A stretch of 64,000 nt of DNA from positions 1 through 64,000 of the forward strand of contig CANMSN010000011.1 of the NCBI GenBank assembly GCA_947500585.1, in the 5' to 3' direction. Position 1 is the first letter of the stretch. Every line of letters starts with the position of its first letter. Origin of the DNA: an uncultured Flavobacteriaceae bacterium. GTDB taxonomy: Bacteria; Bacteroidota; Bacteroidia; Flavobacteriales; Flavobacteriaceae. The notes beneath the pieces are model-generated. The model was not told the DNA's origin. It searched no databases and saw only the letters and a list, made by a program, of their open reading frames with translations. Both the position numbers and the translations under genes were made by a program. Below are positions 8,460-16,048 of this stretch, piece by piece.

Positions 8460-8484
8460 CGCGATATTAATTTAGAACGAATAG

Positions 8485-9252
8485 ATGGCGACTTACAAGA
8501 AAAAATACAAAGCGAATACCAAAGTAGAGAAAGAACAAAATATAGAAGAAGGATCTACAACCGCTGAAGTTTTTAATACATTAGACGAAACTGCTTCTAA
8601 AACAGAGGCTTTTGTTGAGAAAAACCAAAAGTATATTTTTATCATCATTGGTGTTGTAGCATTAGTTGTTTTAGGGTCTTTAGGGTATAAAGAATATATT
8701 GCAAAACCAAAACAAACGGCTGCAATGAACGATATGTTTCAGGCACAAAAGTATTTTAATGATGCTGTTAATGGTACTGCAAAAGATTCACTGTATAATT
8801 TAGCATTAACAGGAGGAGAAGGTAAATTTGGGATGTTGGATATTATTGAAGAATACAGCGGAACACCATCTGCAAATTTGGCAAGCTATTATGCGGGTAC
8901 TGCATATTTAAGATTAAAAGATTACAAAAATGCCATAGAGCATTTAAATAATTTTAAAAGTGATGATGAAATTTTAGCACCGTTAGCAAAGGGAAATATT
9001 GGTGATGCTTTTGTGCAATTAAACCAGCCTGAAGATGCTTTAGATTATTATGAGGAAGCTGTTAAAATGCGTTATAACGAATATACTACGCCAATGTATT
9101 TGTACAAAGCTGGTGCAATTGCTTTAGATTTAGGTCATGCAGATAAAGCATTAGGGTATTTTAAAAGAATAAAAGAAGATTATCCAAATGCTACTGAGGC
9201 TTCTACTGTAGATGTATTTATAGGAAAAGCTCAGGTATTAGCAAGTAAATAG
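8485..9252 (+). CDS. Membrane-anchored tetratricopeptide repeat protein
   Basis: 255 residues: a lysine-rich cytoplasmic N-terminus, one transmembrane helix at about 48-66 (KYIFIIIGVVALVVLGSLGY), then a periplasmic segment with TPR-type helices (GTAYLRLKDYKNAIEHLNNF; FVQLNQPEDALDYYEEAVKM; ALDLGHADKALGYFKRIKED). The architecture resembles YfgM-type proteins, which act with periplasmic chaperones at the translocon, but the exact role in Flavobacteria is unproven. The gene is 11 bp upstream of ribH and conserved next to recF in related genomes. Confidence 0.8.
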   Translation: MATYKKKYKANTKVEKEQNIEEGSTTAEVFNTLDETASKTEAFVEKNQKYIFIIIGVVALVVLGSLGYKEYIAKPKQTAAMNDMFQAQKYFNDAVNGTAKDSLYNLALTGGEGKFGMLDIIEEYSGTPSANLASYYAGTAYLRLKDYKNAIEHLNNFKSDDEILAPLAKGNIGDAFVQLNQPEDALDYYEEAVKMRYNEYTTPMYLYKAGAIALDLGHADKALGYFKRIKEDYPNATEASTVDVFIGKAQVLASK

Positions 9253-9263
9253 TATATTTACAT

Positions 9264-9749
9264 ATGGCTACAGCAAATAAAAATTTATCAGAATACGATA
9301 AAACAACAATCCCAAACGCGAGTAAATTTCGGTTTGGGATTGTTGTTTCAGAGTGGAACGATACCATTACAGAAGGGTTATACCAAGGTGCATACAATAC
9401 TTTGATAGAAAATGGTGCTCTACCTAATAATATTATCCGTTGGAATGTTCCTGGTAGTTTTGAGCTTATTTATGGCAGCAAAAAAATGCAAGAGCAAATG
9501 GTTAATGTAGTCATTGCTATTGGTAGTGTAATTCAAGGGGAAACCAAACATTTCGATTTTGTTTGTGAAGCCGTTTCGCAAGGTATAAAAGACCTGAATG
9601 TAACTCGTGAAACACCAGTTATTTTCTGTGTACTTACCGATAATAACATGCAACAAGCCATTGAGCGCTCTGGCGGAAAACATGGTAATAAAGGAACCGA
9701 AGCTGCTATTGCTGCTATAAAAATGGCTGAACTACGTAAGAATAGTTAA
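9264..9749 (+). CDS. ribH: 6,7-dimethyl-8-ribityllumazine synthase
   Basis: 161 residues, typical for lumazine synthase. Motifs: FGIVVSEWNDTITEGLYQGA (Trp/Asn substrate pocket), WNVPGSFELIYGSKKM, AIGSVIQGETKHFDFVCEAV with the catalytic His, and ERSGGKHGNKGTEAA for phosphate binding. It condenses 5-amino-6-ribitylaminouracil with 3,4-dihydroxybutanone 4-phosphate in the penultimate step of riboflavin synthesis. Cotranscribed with the TPR gene 11 bp upstream; no FMN riboswitch is seen. Confidence 0.96.
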   Translation: MATANKNLSEYDKTTIPNASKFRFGIVVSEWNDTITEGLYQGAYNTLIENGALPNNIIRWNVPGSFELIYGSKKMQEQMVNVVIAIGSVIQGETKHFDFVCEAVSQGIKDLNVTRETPVIFCVLTDNNMQQAIERSGGKHGNKGTEAAIAAIKMAELRKNS

Positions 9750-9759
9750 TTTTTAGATT

Positions 9760-9853
9760 TACGTCACTGCGAGTTTTACTTTTTTGTAAAACGTGGCAGT
9801 CTGTTTAAAATTATAAGATTGCCACAGTCGTACCTCCTTCACAATGGCAGTCA
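9760..9853. repeat. Intergenic REP-like repeat
   Basis: The element is bounded by CGTCACTGCGAG (9762-9773) on the left and an inverted relative near CACAATGGCAGTCA (about 9840-9853) on the right; internally GTGGCAGTCT (9793-9802) pairs with AGATTGCCAC (9816-9825) with one wobble. It matches the layout of a common flavobacterial hairpin repeat; the left half looks eroded by an A/T-rich insertion. No coding potential. Confidence 0.65.
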
Positions 9854-9935
9854 TTTTTGTTAACAATTTTTAGCATTCCTATTCCTAGTATCTGCCTATT
9901 TTTAAGTATTTTTGAAGGATAAGCATTAGTATACT

Positions 9936-10166
9936 TTGTTTAAGCAACGTAAAAATAAAACCTTTAATTACCAGTCTAGATTTTCTAAAGATGATGCCGT
10001 TAATTCTGACTTAGAAACTTCAAACCAAAAAGAGTTTGCTTCTAAATGGAATCGTGATACTAAGCTTAAAGGTAGAGGCGCTATGTCTATGCGTACTTTA
10101 ATCTTCATTTTGGTATTATTATTGATTTGTATGTATTTGTTGAATTCAAAAATTAGATTAACTTAA
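9936..10166 (+). CDS. Small C-terminally anchored membrane protein
   Basis: 76 residues starting at TTG (9936); the frame has a stop just upstream (TAG at 9927) and no ATG near, so TTG is the only reasonable start. The N-terminus FKQRKNKTFNYQSRFS is positively charged and the C-terminus has one transmembrane helix (MRTLIFILVLLLICMYLL). It is a paralogue of the next gene, sharing the K-x-x-KNK-x-x-NY-x-x-R motif. Related proteins after ribH are sometimes labelled riboflavin synthase beta subunit by transfer of annotation, which the sequence does not support. Function unknown. Confidence 0.7.
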   Translation: MFKQRKNKTFNYQSRFSKDDAVNSDLETSNQKEFASKWNRDTKLKGRGAMSMRTLIFILVLLLICMYLLNSKIRLT

Positions 10167-10178
10167 AGATTTAATGTT

Positions 10179-10469
10179 ATGCTCGGTTCATTTTTTAAAC
10201 AAAACAAAAACAAACAATATAATTACACACCTCGTTATTATGACGAGAGAAAAGAACGGTTGGATAATCTTAAAAGGAAGCATGGATTGATTGAAGATGA
10301 GTCAGACGGGAAGGTATATAGAAGAACAAGTTTTAGAGATGATTGGAAGCAAAACAGTAAAATTCAAAGTAATAAAAATACACGACTAAGATTATTAGTT
10401 ATTTTTATTTTTTTATTAATGGCTGCTTATATCACTTTGAATTATATTAATATTTTTGAATATTTTTAA
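10179..10469 (+). CDS. Small C-terminally anchored membrane protein, paralogue of preceding gene
   Basis: 96 residues. N-terminal FFKQNKNKQYNYTPRYYDER aligns with the preceding small protein; a charged linker (residues 25-70) leads to a C-terminal transmembrane helix (LRLLVIFIFLLMAAYITL). Its stop codon overlaps the mutL start (TAATG), so it is translationally coupled to mutL. No domain with known function is recognised; conservation of the KNK-x-x-NY motif between the two paralogues suggests the cytoplasmic N-terminus is functional. Confidence 0.8.
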   Translation: MLGSFFKQNKNKQYNYTPRYYDERKERLDNLKRKHGLIEDESDGKVYRRTSFRDDWKQNSKIQSNKNTRLRLLVIFIFLLMAAYITLNYINIFEYF

Positions 10470-12319
10470 TGGCAGACATTATACAGCTTTTACCTGATCA
10501 TGTTGCAAATCAAATTGCCGCTGGAGAAGTTGTACAACGTCCAGCTTCTGTAGTTAAAGAACTGCTTGAAAATGCTATTGATGCTGGAGCAGATTCTATT
10601 AAACTTATTATAAAAGATGCTGGTAAAACATTGGTTCAAGTGATTGACAATGGTAAGGGCATGAGTAATACCGATGCGCGTTTAAGTTTTGAGCGTCATG
10701 CCACTTCCAAGATTAGAACAGCAGACGATTTGTTTCAATTGCATACCAAAGGTTTTCGTGGGGAAGCTTTGGCAAGTATTGCTGCCATTGCACATGTAGA
10801 ACTAAAAACCAAACAAGAAACAGATGATATTGGAAATACTATTGTTATCGAAGGTAGTCGAGTTGCATCTCAAGACGTTGTAGTTACTCCTAAAGGCACA
10901 TCAATTTCTGTAAAAAACTTATTTTTTAATATTCCTGCACGACGTAATTTTTTAAAATCAGATACGGTTGAATTAAGACATGTTATTGACGAATTTCATC
11001 GTGTAGCCTTAGCACATCCTGGTATTAGTTTTGTCCTTTACAATAATGGAAGCGAAACATTCAATTTACCAATTTGTAATTTCCGACAGCGCATTGTCAA
11101 CATATTTGGTGCTAAAACCAATGAAAAATTAGTACCTGTTGAAGAAGAAACTGATGTTTTAAAAATTTCTGGTTTTGTAGGTAAACCTGAGTTTGCAAAA
11201 AAAACTAGAGGAGAACAATACTTTTTTGTAAACGATCGCTTTATAAAAAGTGCCTATTTAAATCATGCTATTTCATCAGCATTTGATGGGTTGCTAAAAA
11301 ACGGAACACATCCAAGTTATTTTTTAAATTTAACTGTAGATCCGCAAACTATTGATATTAATATTCATCCCACAAAAACAGAGATTAAGTTTGATGACGA
11401 GCATACTTTGTATGCCTTAATTCGGTCGGCAGTAAAGCATAGTTTAGGACAATTTAATATTGCGCCAGTTTTAGATTTTGAGCGTGATCCAACTCTAGAT
11501 ACACCATATAATTACAATAAAAGCATTGCTAATACCCCAAAAGTTGAAGTCGATAAAAGTTACAATCCATTTAATGATGAGTCGGTTTCAAAGGCTAAAG
11601 CAGTTGCTTATAAAAAGGAACCAACTACAAGTTGGGAAAGTTTATATGTAGGTTTAGAATCTAAAGGCACAAAAACACAACAAGATTTTAGCGAAGTACA
11701 TTTTGAAAGTGACGAAGCTACAGTTTCAATGTTTAGCAATGATAAGGAAATAGAACACACACATACCACCTATCAACTTCATAATAAATACATAGTAAGC
11801 ACCATAAAATCGGGGATGTTAGTTATCGATCAACATCGTGCGCATCAACGTGTTTTATATGAAGATTTTCTAAAAAACATGACCATTAAAGAAGGCATAA
11901 GTCAGCAATTATTGTTTCCATTAGAACTTCATTTTTCAAATCAGGATATTGTAATCATTAATCAACTAAAAGATGATTTACAACATACAGGTTTTGTGTT
12001 TTCTAGCGTTAAAGAAGAATCGGTTGAAATAACTGGAGTTCCTGTAAGTGTTCCAGAAAGTGAAGTATCTATTATTTTAGAGCAACTTATTAGCGATGTG
12101 GAAAATGAAGTGCCCGATAGTAATTTTAGTGCTACCGATTTATTGGCAAAATCGATGGCTAAGAGTTTAGCCATTAAAACAGGGCAATCGCTACAAAAAG
12201 ATGAGCAAGAACATTTGGTGAATAAGTTGTTTGCTTGTAAAGAACCTAATGTGTCGCCTACTAACAGAGCCACATTTATTACGATGAGTGTGGATGAATT
12301 AGATAAAAAATTTATATAG
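10469..12319 (+). CDS. mutL: DNA mismatch repair protein MutL
   Basis: 616 residues. The GHKL ATPase motifs are NAIDAGADSI, DNGKGM, ATSKI and GFRGEALASI, followed by the transducer domain (FFVNDRFIKS) and a variable linker (about 345-420). In the C-terminal domain the endonuclease motif expected as DQHAxxExxxxE reads DQHRAHQRVLYE (Asp454 onwards): the first Ala is Arg and the internal Glu is Gln. The end of the protein has ACKEPNVSPTN. MutL couples MutS mismatch recognition to strand incision. Whether nicking activity is kept with the altered motif is uncertain; similar variants may be normal in this class. Confidence 0.95.
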   Translation: MADIIQLLPDHVANQIAAGEVVQRPASVVKELLENAIDAGADSIKLIIKDAGKTLVQVIDNGKGMSNTDARLSFERHATSKIRTADDLFQLHTKGFRGEALASIAAIAHVELKTKQETDDIGNTIVIEGSRVASQDVVVTPKGTSISVKNLFFNIPARRNFLKSDTVELRHVIDEFHRVALAHPGISFVLYNNGSETFNLPICNFRQRIVNIFGAKTNEKLVPVEEETDVLKISGFVGKPEFAKKTRGEQYFFVNDRFIKSAYLNHAISSAFDGLLKNGTHPSYFLNLTVDPQTIDINIHPTKTEIKFDDEHTLYALIRSAVKHSLGQFNIAPVLDFERDPTLDTPYNYNKSIANTPKVEVDKSYNPFNDESVSKAKAVAYKKEPTTSWESLYVGLESKGTKTQQDFSEVHFESDEATVSMFSNDKEIEHTHTTYQLHNKYIVSTIKSGMLVIDQHRAHQRVLYEDFLKNMTIKEGISQQLLFPLELHFSNQDIVIINQLKDDLQHTGFVFSSVKEESVEITGVPVSVPESEVSIILEQLISDVENEVPDSNFSATDLLAKSMAKSLAIKTGQSLQKDEQEHLVNKLFACKEPNVSPTNRATFITMSVDELDKKFI

Positions 12320-12322
12320 ATT

Positions 12323-13051
12323 ATGATGCGAATTTCGGAAACCGTTAAACATTTAATAATCATTAATGTGATTATGTTTATTGGTACATTGGCAATAGGA
12401 GAAGGTGTTTTATTTTATGATTGGTTTGCTATGCATTTTCCAAAAAATGAAGCATTTCAACCATGGCAAATCATTACGCATATGTTTATGCATGGTGGGG
12501 TAACACATATATTATTTAATATGTTCGCTTTATGGATGTTTGGTACATCTGTAGAACAAGTATTGGGATCGAAACGGTTTTTATTTATTTACTTTTCAGC
12601 TGGTTTAGGGGCAGTAGCGTTACAAATTGGGTATTATTATTTTAAATATTTACCAATGGAAGCTGAAGCTTTAGCATTAGGAGCTACACACGAACAGATT
12701 ATAGAAGTTTTTAAAGACGGAAAAATCTTTACAGCTATAGGACAAGAATTTAATGAAATATATTATGCATCTATGGTTGGCGCTTCTGGTTGTATAATGG
12801 GTATACTTGCTGCTTTTGGAATGATGAATCCAAATGCTGAATTAATGATGATATTTCTTCCCATTCCTATTAAAGCAAAATATTTTATACCTGGAATTAT
12901 CCTTTTAGATTTAATCTCTGGTATTACAGGGCAATCTTTCTTCAGTCCAAGTAATACGGCCTATATGGCTCACGTAGGAGGCGCATTAACTGGTTTTTTA
13001 ATCATGTGGTACTGGAAGAAAACACAGTTCAACAAAAACCGTTGGAATTAA
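12323..13051 (+). CDS. Rhomboid family intramembrane serine protease
   Basis: 242 residues with six or more transmembrane helices. The catalytic dyad is visible: Ser155 in GASG (MVGASGCIMG) and His217 in MAHVGGALTGF; the N-terminal HMFMHGGVTHILFNMFALWM is the conserved HxxxHxxxN region. It cleaves membrane proteins within or near their transmembrane helices; substrate unknown. The gene begins three bases after mutL stops and its stop overlaps the start of the next rhomboid gene (TAATG). Confidence 0.92.
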   Translation: MMRISETVKHLIIINVIMFIGTLAIGEGVLFYDWFAMHFPKNEAFQPWQIITHMFMHGGVTHILFNMFALWMFGTSVEQVLGSKRFLFIYFSAGLGAVALQIGYYYFKYLPMEAEALALGATHEQIIEVFKDGKIFTAIGQEFNEIYYASMVGASGCIMGILAAFGMMNPNAELMMIFLPIPIKAKYFIPGIILLDLISGITGQSFFSPSNTAYMAHVGGALTGFLIMWYWKKTQFNKNRWN

Positions 13052-13899
13052 TGACATCGCTTTCGCAAGATATAAAAGACAAACTTTCTAATCTTAATGT
13101 GTTAGAAAAAATTATAGGCGTTAATGTTTTCGTTTTTATCATAGGTTTAATTTTAAAACCTATTTTGGTTTGGTTTGAATTGCCAAGTGGTTTCTCTGAT
13201 GCCATTGTTAAACCATGGTCAATAATTACCTATGCATTTCTTCATTACGACTTTTTACATATGCTTTTTAATATGTTATGGTTGTATTTCATTGGGCGTA
13301 TGTTTTTAAATTTGTTTAGCCCTAAAATGGCATTGAATATTTACTTTTTAGGAGCTATTTCTGGAGGTCTTTTATTTGTATTTTGTTATTCCTTGTTTCC
13401 TGACATATTTGGAGGAAGGTCTTATTTGGTTGGAGCTTCTGCAGCAGTTAGAGCATTACTAATTTTCCTTTGTGCTTACATGCCAAATCAAGAGTTACGC
13501 TTTTTTACCTTTAATCTTAAGCTTTGGTATGTTGGAGTAGCTATAGTTATTTTAGATGTTTTTGGTTTATTTGGAATGAATACAGGCGGTAATTTAGCTC
13601 ATATAGGAGGTGCTTTATTGGGGTATTTTTATGCAAAGCAATTGCTTATAGGAAAAGATATTGGTAAGGGTTTTGAGCGTTTTATGGATTTAGTAACCAA
13701 TACGTTTAAACCATCTAAAAATACACCGTTAAAAACAGTGCATAAAAATAAAGGTAAAGTTGGCGGTTATACGAAATCAGATTTTAATCAGTTTAATAAT
13801 CAAAAAAAAATTGATGTTATTTTAGATAAAATTAGTAAAAGTGGTTATGAAAGTTTAACTGCTGAAGAAAAAGAATTTCTTTTTAAAGCTGGAAAGTAG
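13051..13899 (+). CDS. Rhomboid family intramembrane serine protease with C-terminal extension
   Basis: The frame is open to 13006, but the ATG at 13051 overlaps the upstream stop (TAATG) and matches the family start, giving 282 residues. Ser130 in VGASAAVRAL and His184 in LAHIGGALLGY form the expected dyad; the FLHMLFNMLWLY region is also present. After the six-helix core a soluble C-terminal tail (about 215-282) ends with ILDKISKSGYESLTAEEKEF, a short helical domain (DUF6576-like) seen on flavobacterial rhomboids. The two rhomboids are tandem and coupled but clearly diverged. Confidence 0.9.
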   Translation: MTSLSQDIKDKLSNLNVLEKIIGVNVFVFIIGLILKPILVWFELPSGFSDAIVKPWSIITYAFLHYDFLHMLFNMLWLYFIGRMFLNLFSPKMALNIYFLGAISGGLLFVFCYSLFPDIFGGRSYLVGASAAVRALLIFLCAYMPNQELRFFTFNLKLWYVGVAIVILDVFGLFGMNTGGNLAHIGGALLGYFYAKQLLIGKDIGKGFERFMDLVTNTFKPSKNTPLKTVHKNKGKVGGYTKSDFNQFNNQKKIDVILDKISKSGYESLTAEEKEFLFKAGK

Positions 13900-13903
13900 T
13901 ATT

Positions 13904-14929
13904 ATGAAAAACCTTGGCTTCATAAACAAAATTATTTATTTCATTAACATTGTTTTTGCCATTTTGTTATTGTTTTCTTTTGTGCTTCCATTTTTGCCTC
14001 CAAAAACATTTGCCCTGCTCTCGGTACTTAATTTAGGCGTTTCATTTCTCATTATAATCAATGTGTTATTTTTTTTGTTCTGGTTAATTAAATTAAAGAA
14101 ACAAATGATGCTCTCTTTTTTAGTACTTATAATAGGCTATTTTTCTTTCGGATCTTTATATAGATTTTCATCTTCTAAAAAAATTGAAAATTCGAATAAT
14201 TTTAAAGTGATGAATTATAATGTGCGCCTTTTTAATTTGTACGAATGGATTCCTGAAAAAGGTGTTGAAACTAAAATGGCTGATTTTATAAAAACTGAAA
14301 CCCCAGATATTTTAAGCATACAAGAATATCATCCACATAAAAATATAGACTTATCTTTTTTTAAATATAAGTTTGAGGAACTTTCTGGAGAAAAAACGAA
14401 ATACGGGCAAGCGATTTTCTCGCAGTTCCCTATAGTTAATTCAGGATCTATTGAGTTTACAAACACACCTAACAATGCTATATTTACTGATGTTGTAAAG
14501 GGTAAAGATACTATTAGAATTTATAATGTACATCTAGAATCTCTGCGTATAAATACTGAAATAGAAAGCCTTAAAAAGGAAGATTCTGAGCGTCTTTATA
14601 AGCGAATAGGCTCAACGTTTAAAATGCAACAATATCAAACAGAATTATTTTTAATGCACAAAAAACAGTGTAAATATAAAATGATTATCTGTGGAGACTT
14701 TAATAATACAGCTTTTTCATATGTTTACAGGAAAATTAAAGGTGATTTAAATGACACATTTAAAGAAGCCGGTAATGGCTTTGGTCGTACATATGACTTT
14801 AAATTTTTTCCGGTTAGGATAGACTTTATTTTCTCAGATGATACTTTTGCCGTAAATGGTTTTAAAGTATATGACGCTCATTTTTCAGACCATTATCCTA
14901 TTTCAGCTACTTTGAGTTTGAAGAAGTAG
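13904..14929 (+). CDS. Endonuclease/exonuclease/phosphatase-fold membrane protein
   Basis: 341 residues: three N-terminal transmembrane helices (to about residue 88) followed by an EEP-fold catalytic domain. Metal and catalytic motifs are visible: MNYNVRLFN (Asn), DILSIQEYH (Glu), the central YNVHLES, ICGDFNN (Asp, Asn) and the terminal FSDHYPISA (Asp-His). The domain probably faces the periplasm and hydrolyses phosphodiesters (lipid, sugar phosphate or nucleic acid); the substrate is not deducible. It begins 4 bp after the second rhomboid and closes the mutL-rhomboid operon. Confidence 0.88.
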   Translation: MKNLGFINKIIYFINIVFAILLLFSFVLPFLPPKTFALLSVLNLGVSFLIIINVLFFLFWLIKLKKQMMLSFLVLIIGYFSFGSLYRFSSSKKIENSNNFKVMNYNVRLFNLYEWIPEKGVETKMADFIKTETPDILSIQEYHPHKNIDLSFFKYKFEELSGEKTKYGQAIFSQFPIVNSGSIEFTNTPNNAIFTDVVKGKDTIRIYNVHLESLRINTEIESLKKEDSERLYKRIGSTFKMQQYQTELFLMHKKQCKYKMIICGDFNNTAFSYVYRKIKGDLNDTFKEAGNGFGRTYDFKFFPVRIDFIFSDDTFAVNGFKVYDAHFSDHYPISATLSLKK

Positions 14930-14992
14930 TTTTTAGTTTACGTCATAGAGAAGTAGGAACTCTTGAAGTAATTTATTTATTTCTAAATTGTT

Positions 14993-15301
14993 TTACATAA
15001 AACTACAATCCACAATATCTGCTATAATATGAATAACTAAACCTAATCCAATTAGTCTTGTCCTTTTTGGAAATAAAAGCAATAGATAAACAATTACAGC
15101 ATAATAGGAGTGAAGCGGATGAAAATTGATGCTACACCTATTTGGGTCAAAAATAGGGGTTGCTAATAGATGATCAATATCTATCCACATGCCTGAAAGC
15201 ATGATTAAAAAAGCTATTTTCCAATAAGTTTTATACCAAATTAGAGCAACAATTAGAGGAATTAAAATATGACACCCATAATGTGCAAATACTTGTAGCA
15301 T
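14993..15301 (-). CDS. DUF6122 family membrane protein
   Basis: 102 residues, three to four hydrophobic segments with conserved polar residues: FAHYGCHILIPLIVAL, MWIDIDHLLATPIFDPNRCS, NFHPLHSYYAV and LVIHIIADIVDC. The HxxxH and DIDH patterns resemble the metal-dependent membrane hydrolase YdjM/DUF457 type, but activity is unproven. Start ATG overlaps the stop of the WbqC gene by one base (TAATG), so the two are coupled. Confidence 0.75.
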   Translation of the reverse strand: MLQVFAHYGCHILIPLIVALIWYKTYWKIAFLIMLSGMWIDIDHLLATPIFDPNRCSINFHPLHSYYAVIVYLLLLFPKRTRLIGLGLVIHIIADIVDCSFM

Positions 15302-15924
15302 TATTTAGTTATTACAGATTGTGATTCTAAATAATTTAGGGTGTTTGGGCCTTCATTAAAAAGTAAATCTAAAATGCTTAGATTTGGAATAAAACCATGT
15401 TTTTCGTGAAATACTTGTGTGTAATTTTCAAAAGAGTGGACTTTTTCTTTTTTAGCATTTACTAAAAACCTAAAGTCTGTTTTGCCTTCAACGTCTTTTT
15501 GATACACTTCATTTTTTGAAACTTTTAATTCTAATTGTAAGCACTCAACGATAGTTTCAAAACACTTATAATTAAAGTCTAAAAGATAATTTGTTTTTAT
15601 TTCGAATAACGGTTGAAGCTCATCTTCATAATATTCAAAAAAAGGCGATGTTCTATAAGCTGAAAGTAGCGATTTCCAATGTTGAGTTTGCCACTTTTCT
15701 TCATTAAAAATTTTCACATCACGATATTTTTGACGCTTTTTTTGTGTGTGAATAACAGGAATATTTAATGCTAATTTCCCGTTAGCACCATAGATATATG
15801 TTCTGTTTCGGTAGGTTTGTTTCACAAAATTATCATCCATTTCAAATACAACTTCCTCAGTATTAACCATAGCAACAAAGTGTGCTATGGTTGGGAAGTA
15901 TGTTGGGTGGATGAGAATATTCAT
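15301..15924 (-). CDS. WbqC family protein
   Basis: 207 residues, matching the WbqC-like family: N-terminal MNILIHPTYFPTIAHFVAMV, then FVKQTYRNRTYIYGANGKL, LNIPVIHTQKKRQKYRDVKI and WQTQHWKSLLSAYRTSPFFE. WbqC proteins occur in O-antigen and cell-surface gene clusters and beside housekeeping genes in Flavobacteriaceae; the reaction is not known. It lies downstream of lepB, separated by a MITE-like repeat, and upstream of the DUF6122 gene. Confidence 0.85.
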   Translation of the reverse strand: MNILIHPTYFPTIAHFVAMVNTEEVVFEMDDNFVKQTYRNRTYIYGANGKLALNIPVIHTQKKRQKYRDVKIFNEEKWQTQHWKSLLSAYRTSPFFEYYEDELQPLFEIKTNYLLDFNYKCFETIVECLQLELKVSKNEVYQKDVEGKTDFRFLVNAKKEKVHSFENYTQVFHEKHGFIPNLSILDLLFNEGPNTLNYLESQSVITK

Positions 15925-15930
15925 TTGACT

Positions 15931-16034
15931 GTCATTCCTGCAAAAGCAGGAATCTTATAAATTGAATCTTAATGTTACTAAAATAGGTTTCTACAATAGT
16001 TTATCTTGAGTGATAGTCGAAAGGCAGGAATGAC
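15931..16034. repeat. MITE-like repeat with 11-bp terminal inverted repeats
   Basis: GTCATTCCTGC (15931-15941) is perfectly inverted at GCAGGAATGAC (16024-16034), giving a 104-bp unit without an open reading frame. The left end also forms its own hairpin (ATTCCTGC, four-base loop, GCAGGAAT). A relative of the left end occurs at 32286-32308. It lies between lepB and the WbqC gene. Confidence 0.75.
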
Positions 16035-16048
16035 AAGAAAAAACAAAT

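Noticed and set aside
9936-10166. Riboflavin synthase beta subunit identity for the small protein after ribH
   Set aside because: Real lumazine synthase is the upstream gene; this 76-residue membrane protein has no similarity to it.
13006-13050. 15-codon upstream extension of the second rhomboid
   Set aside because: It overlaps the end of the first rhomboid in another frame; the ATG at 13051 forms a TAATG junction and matches the family start.
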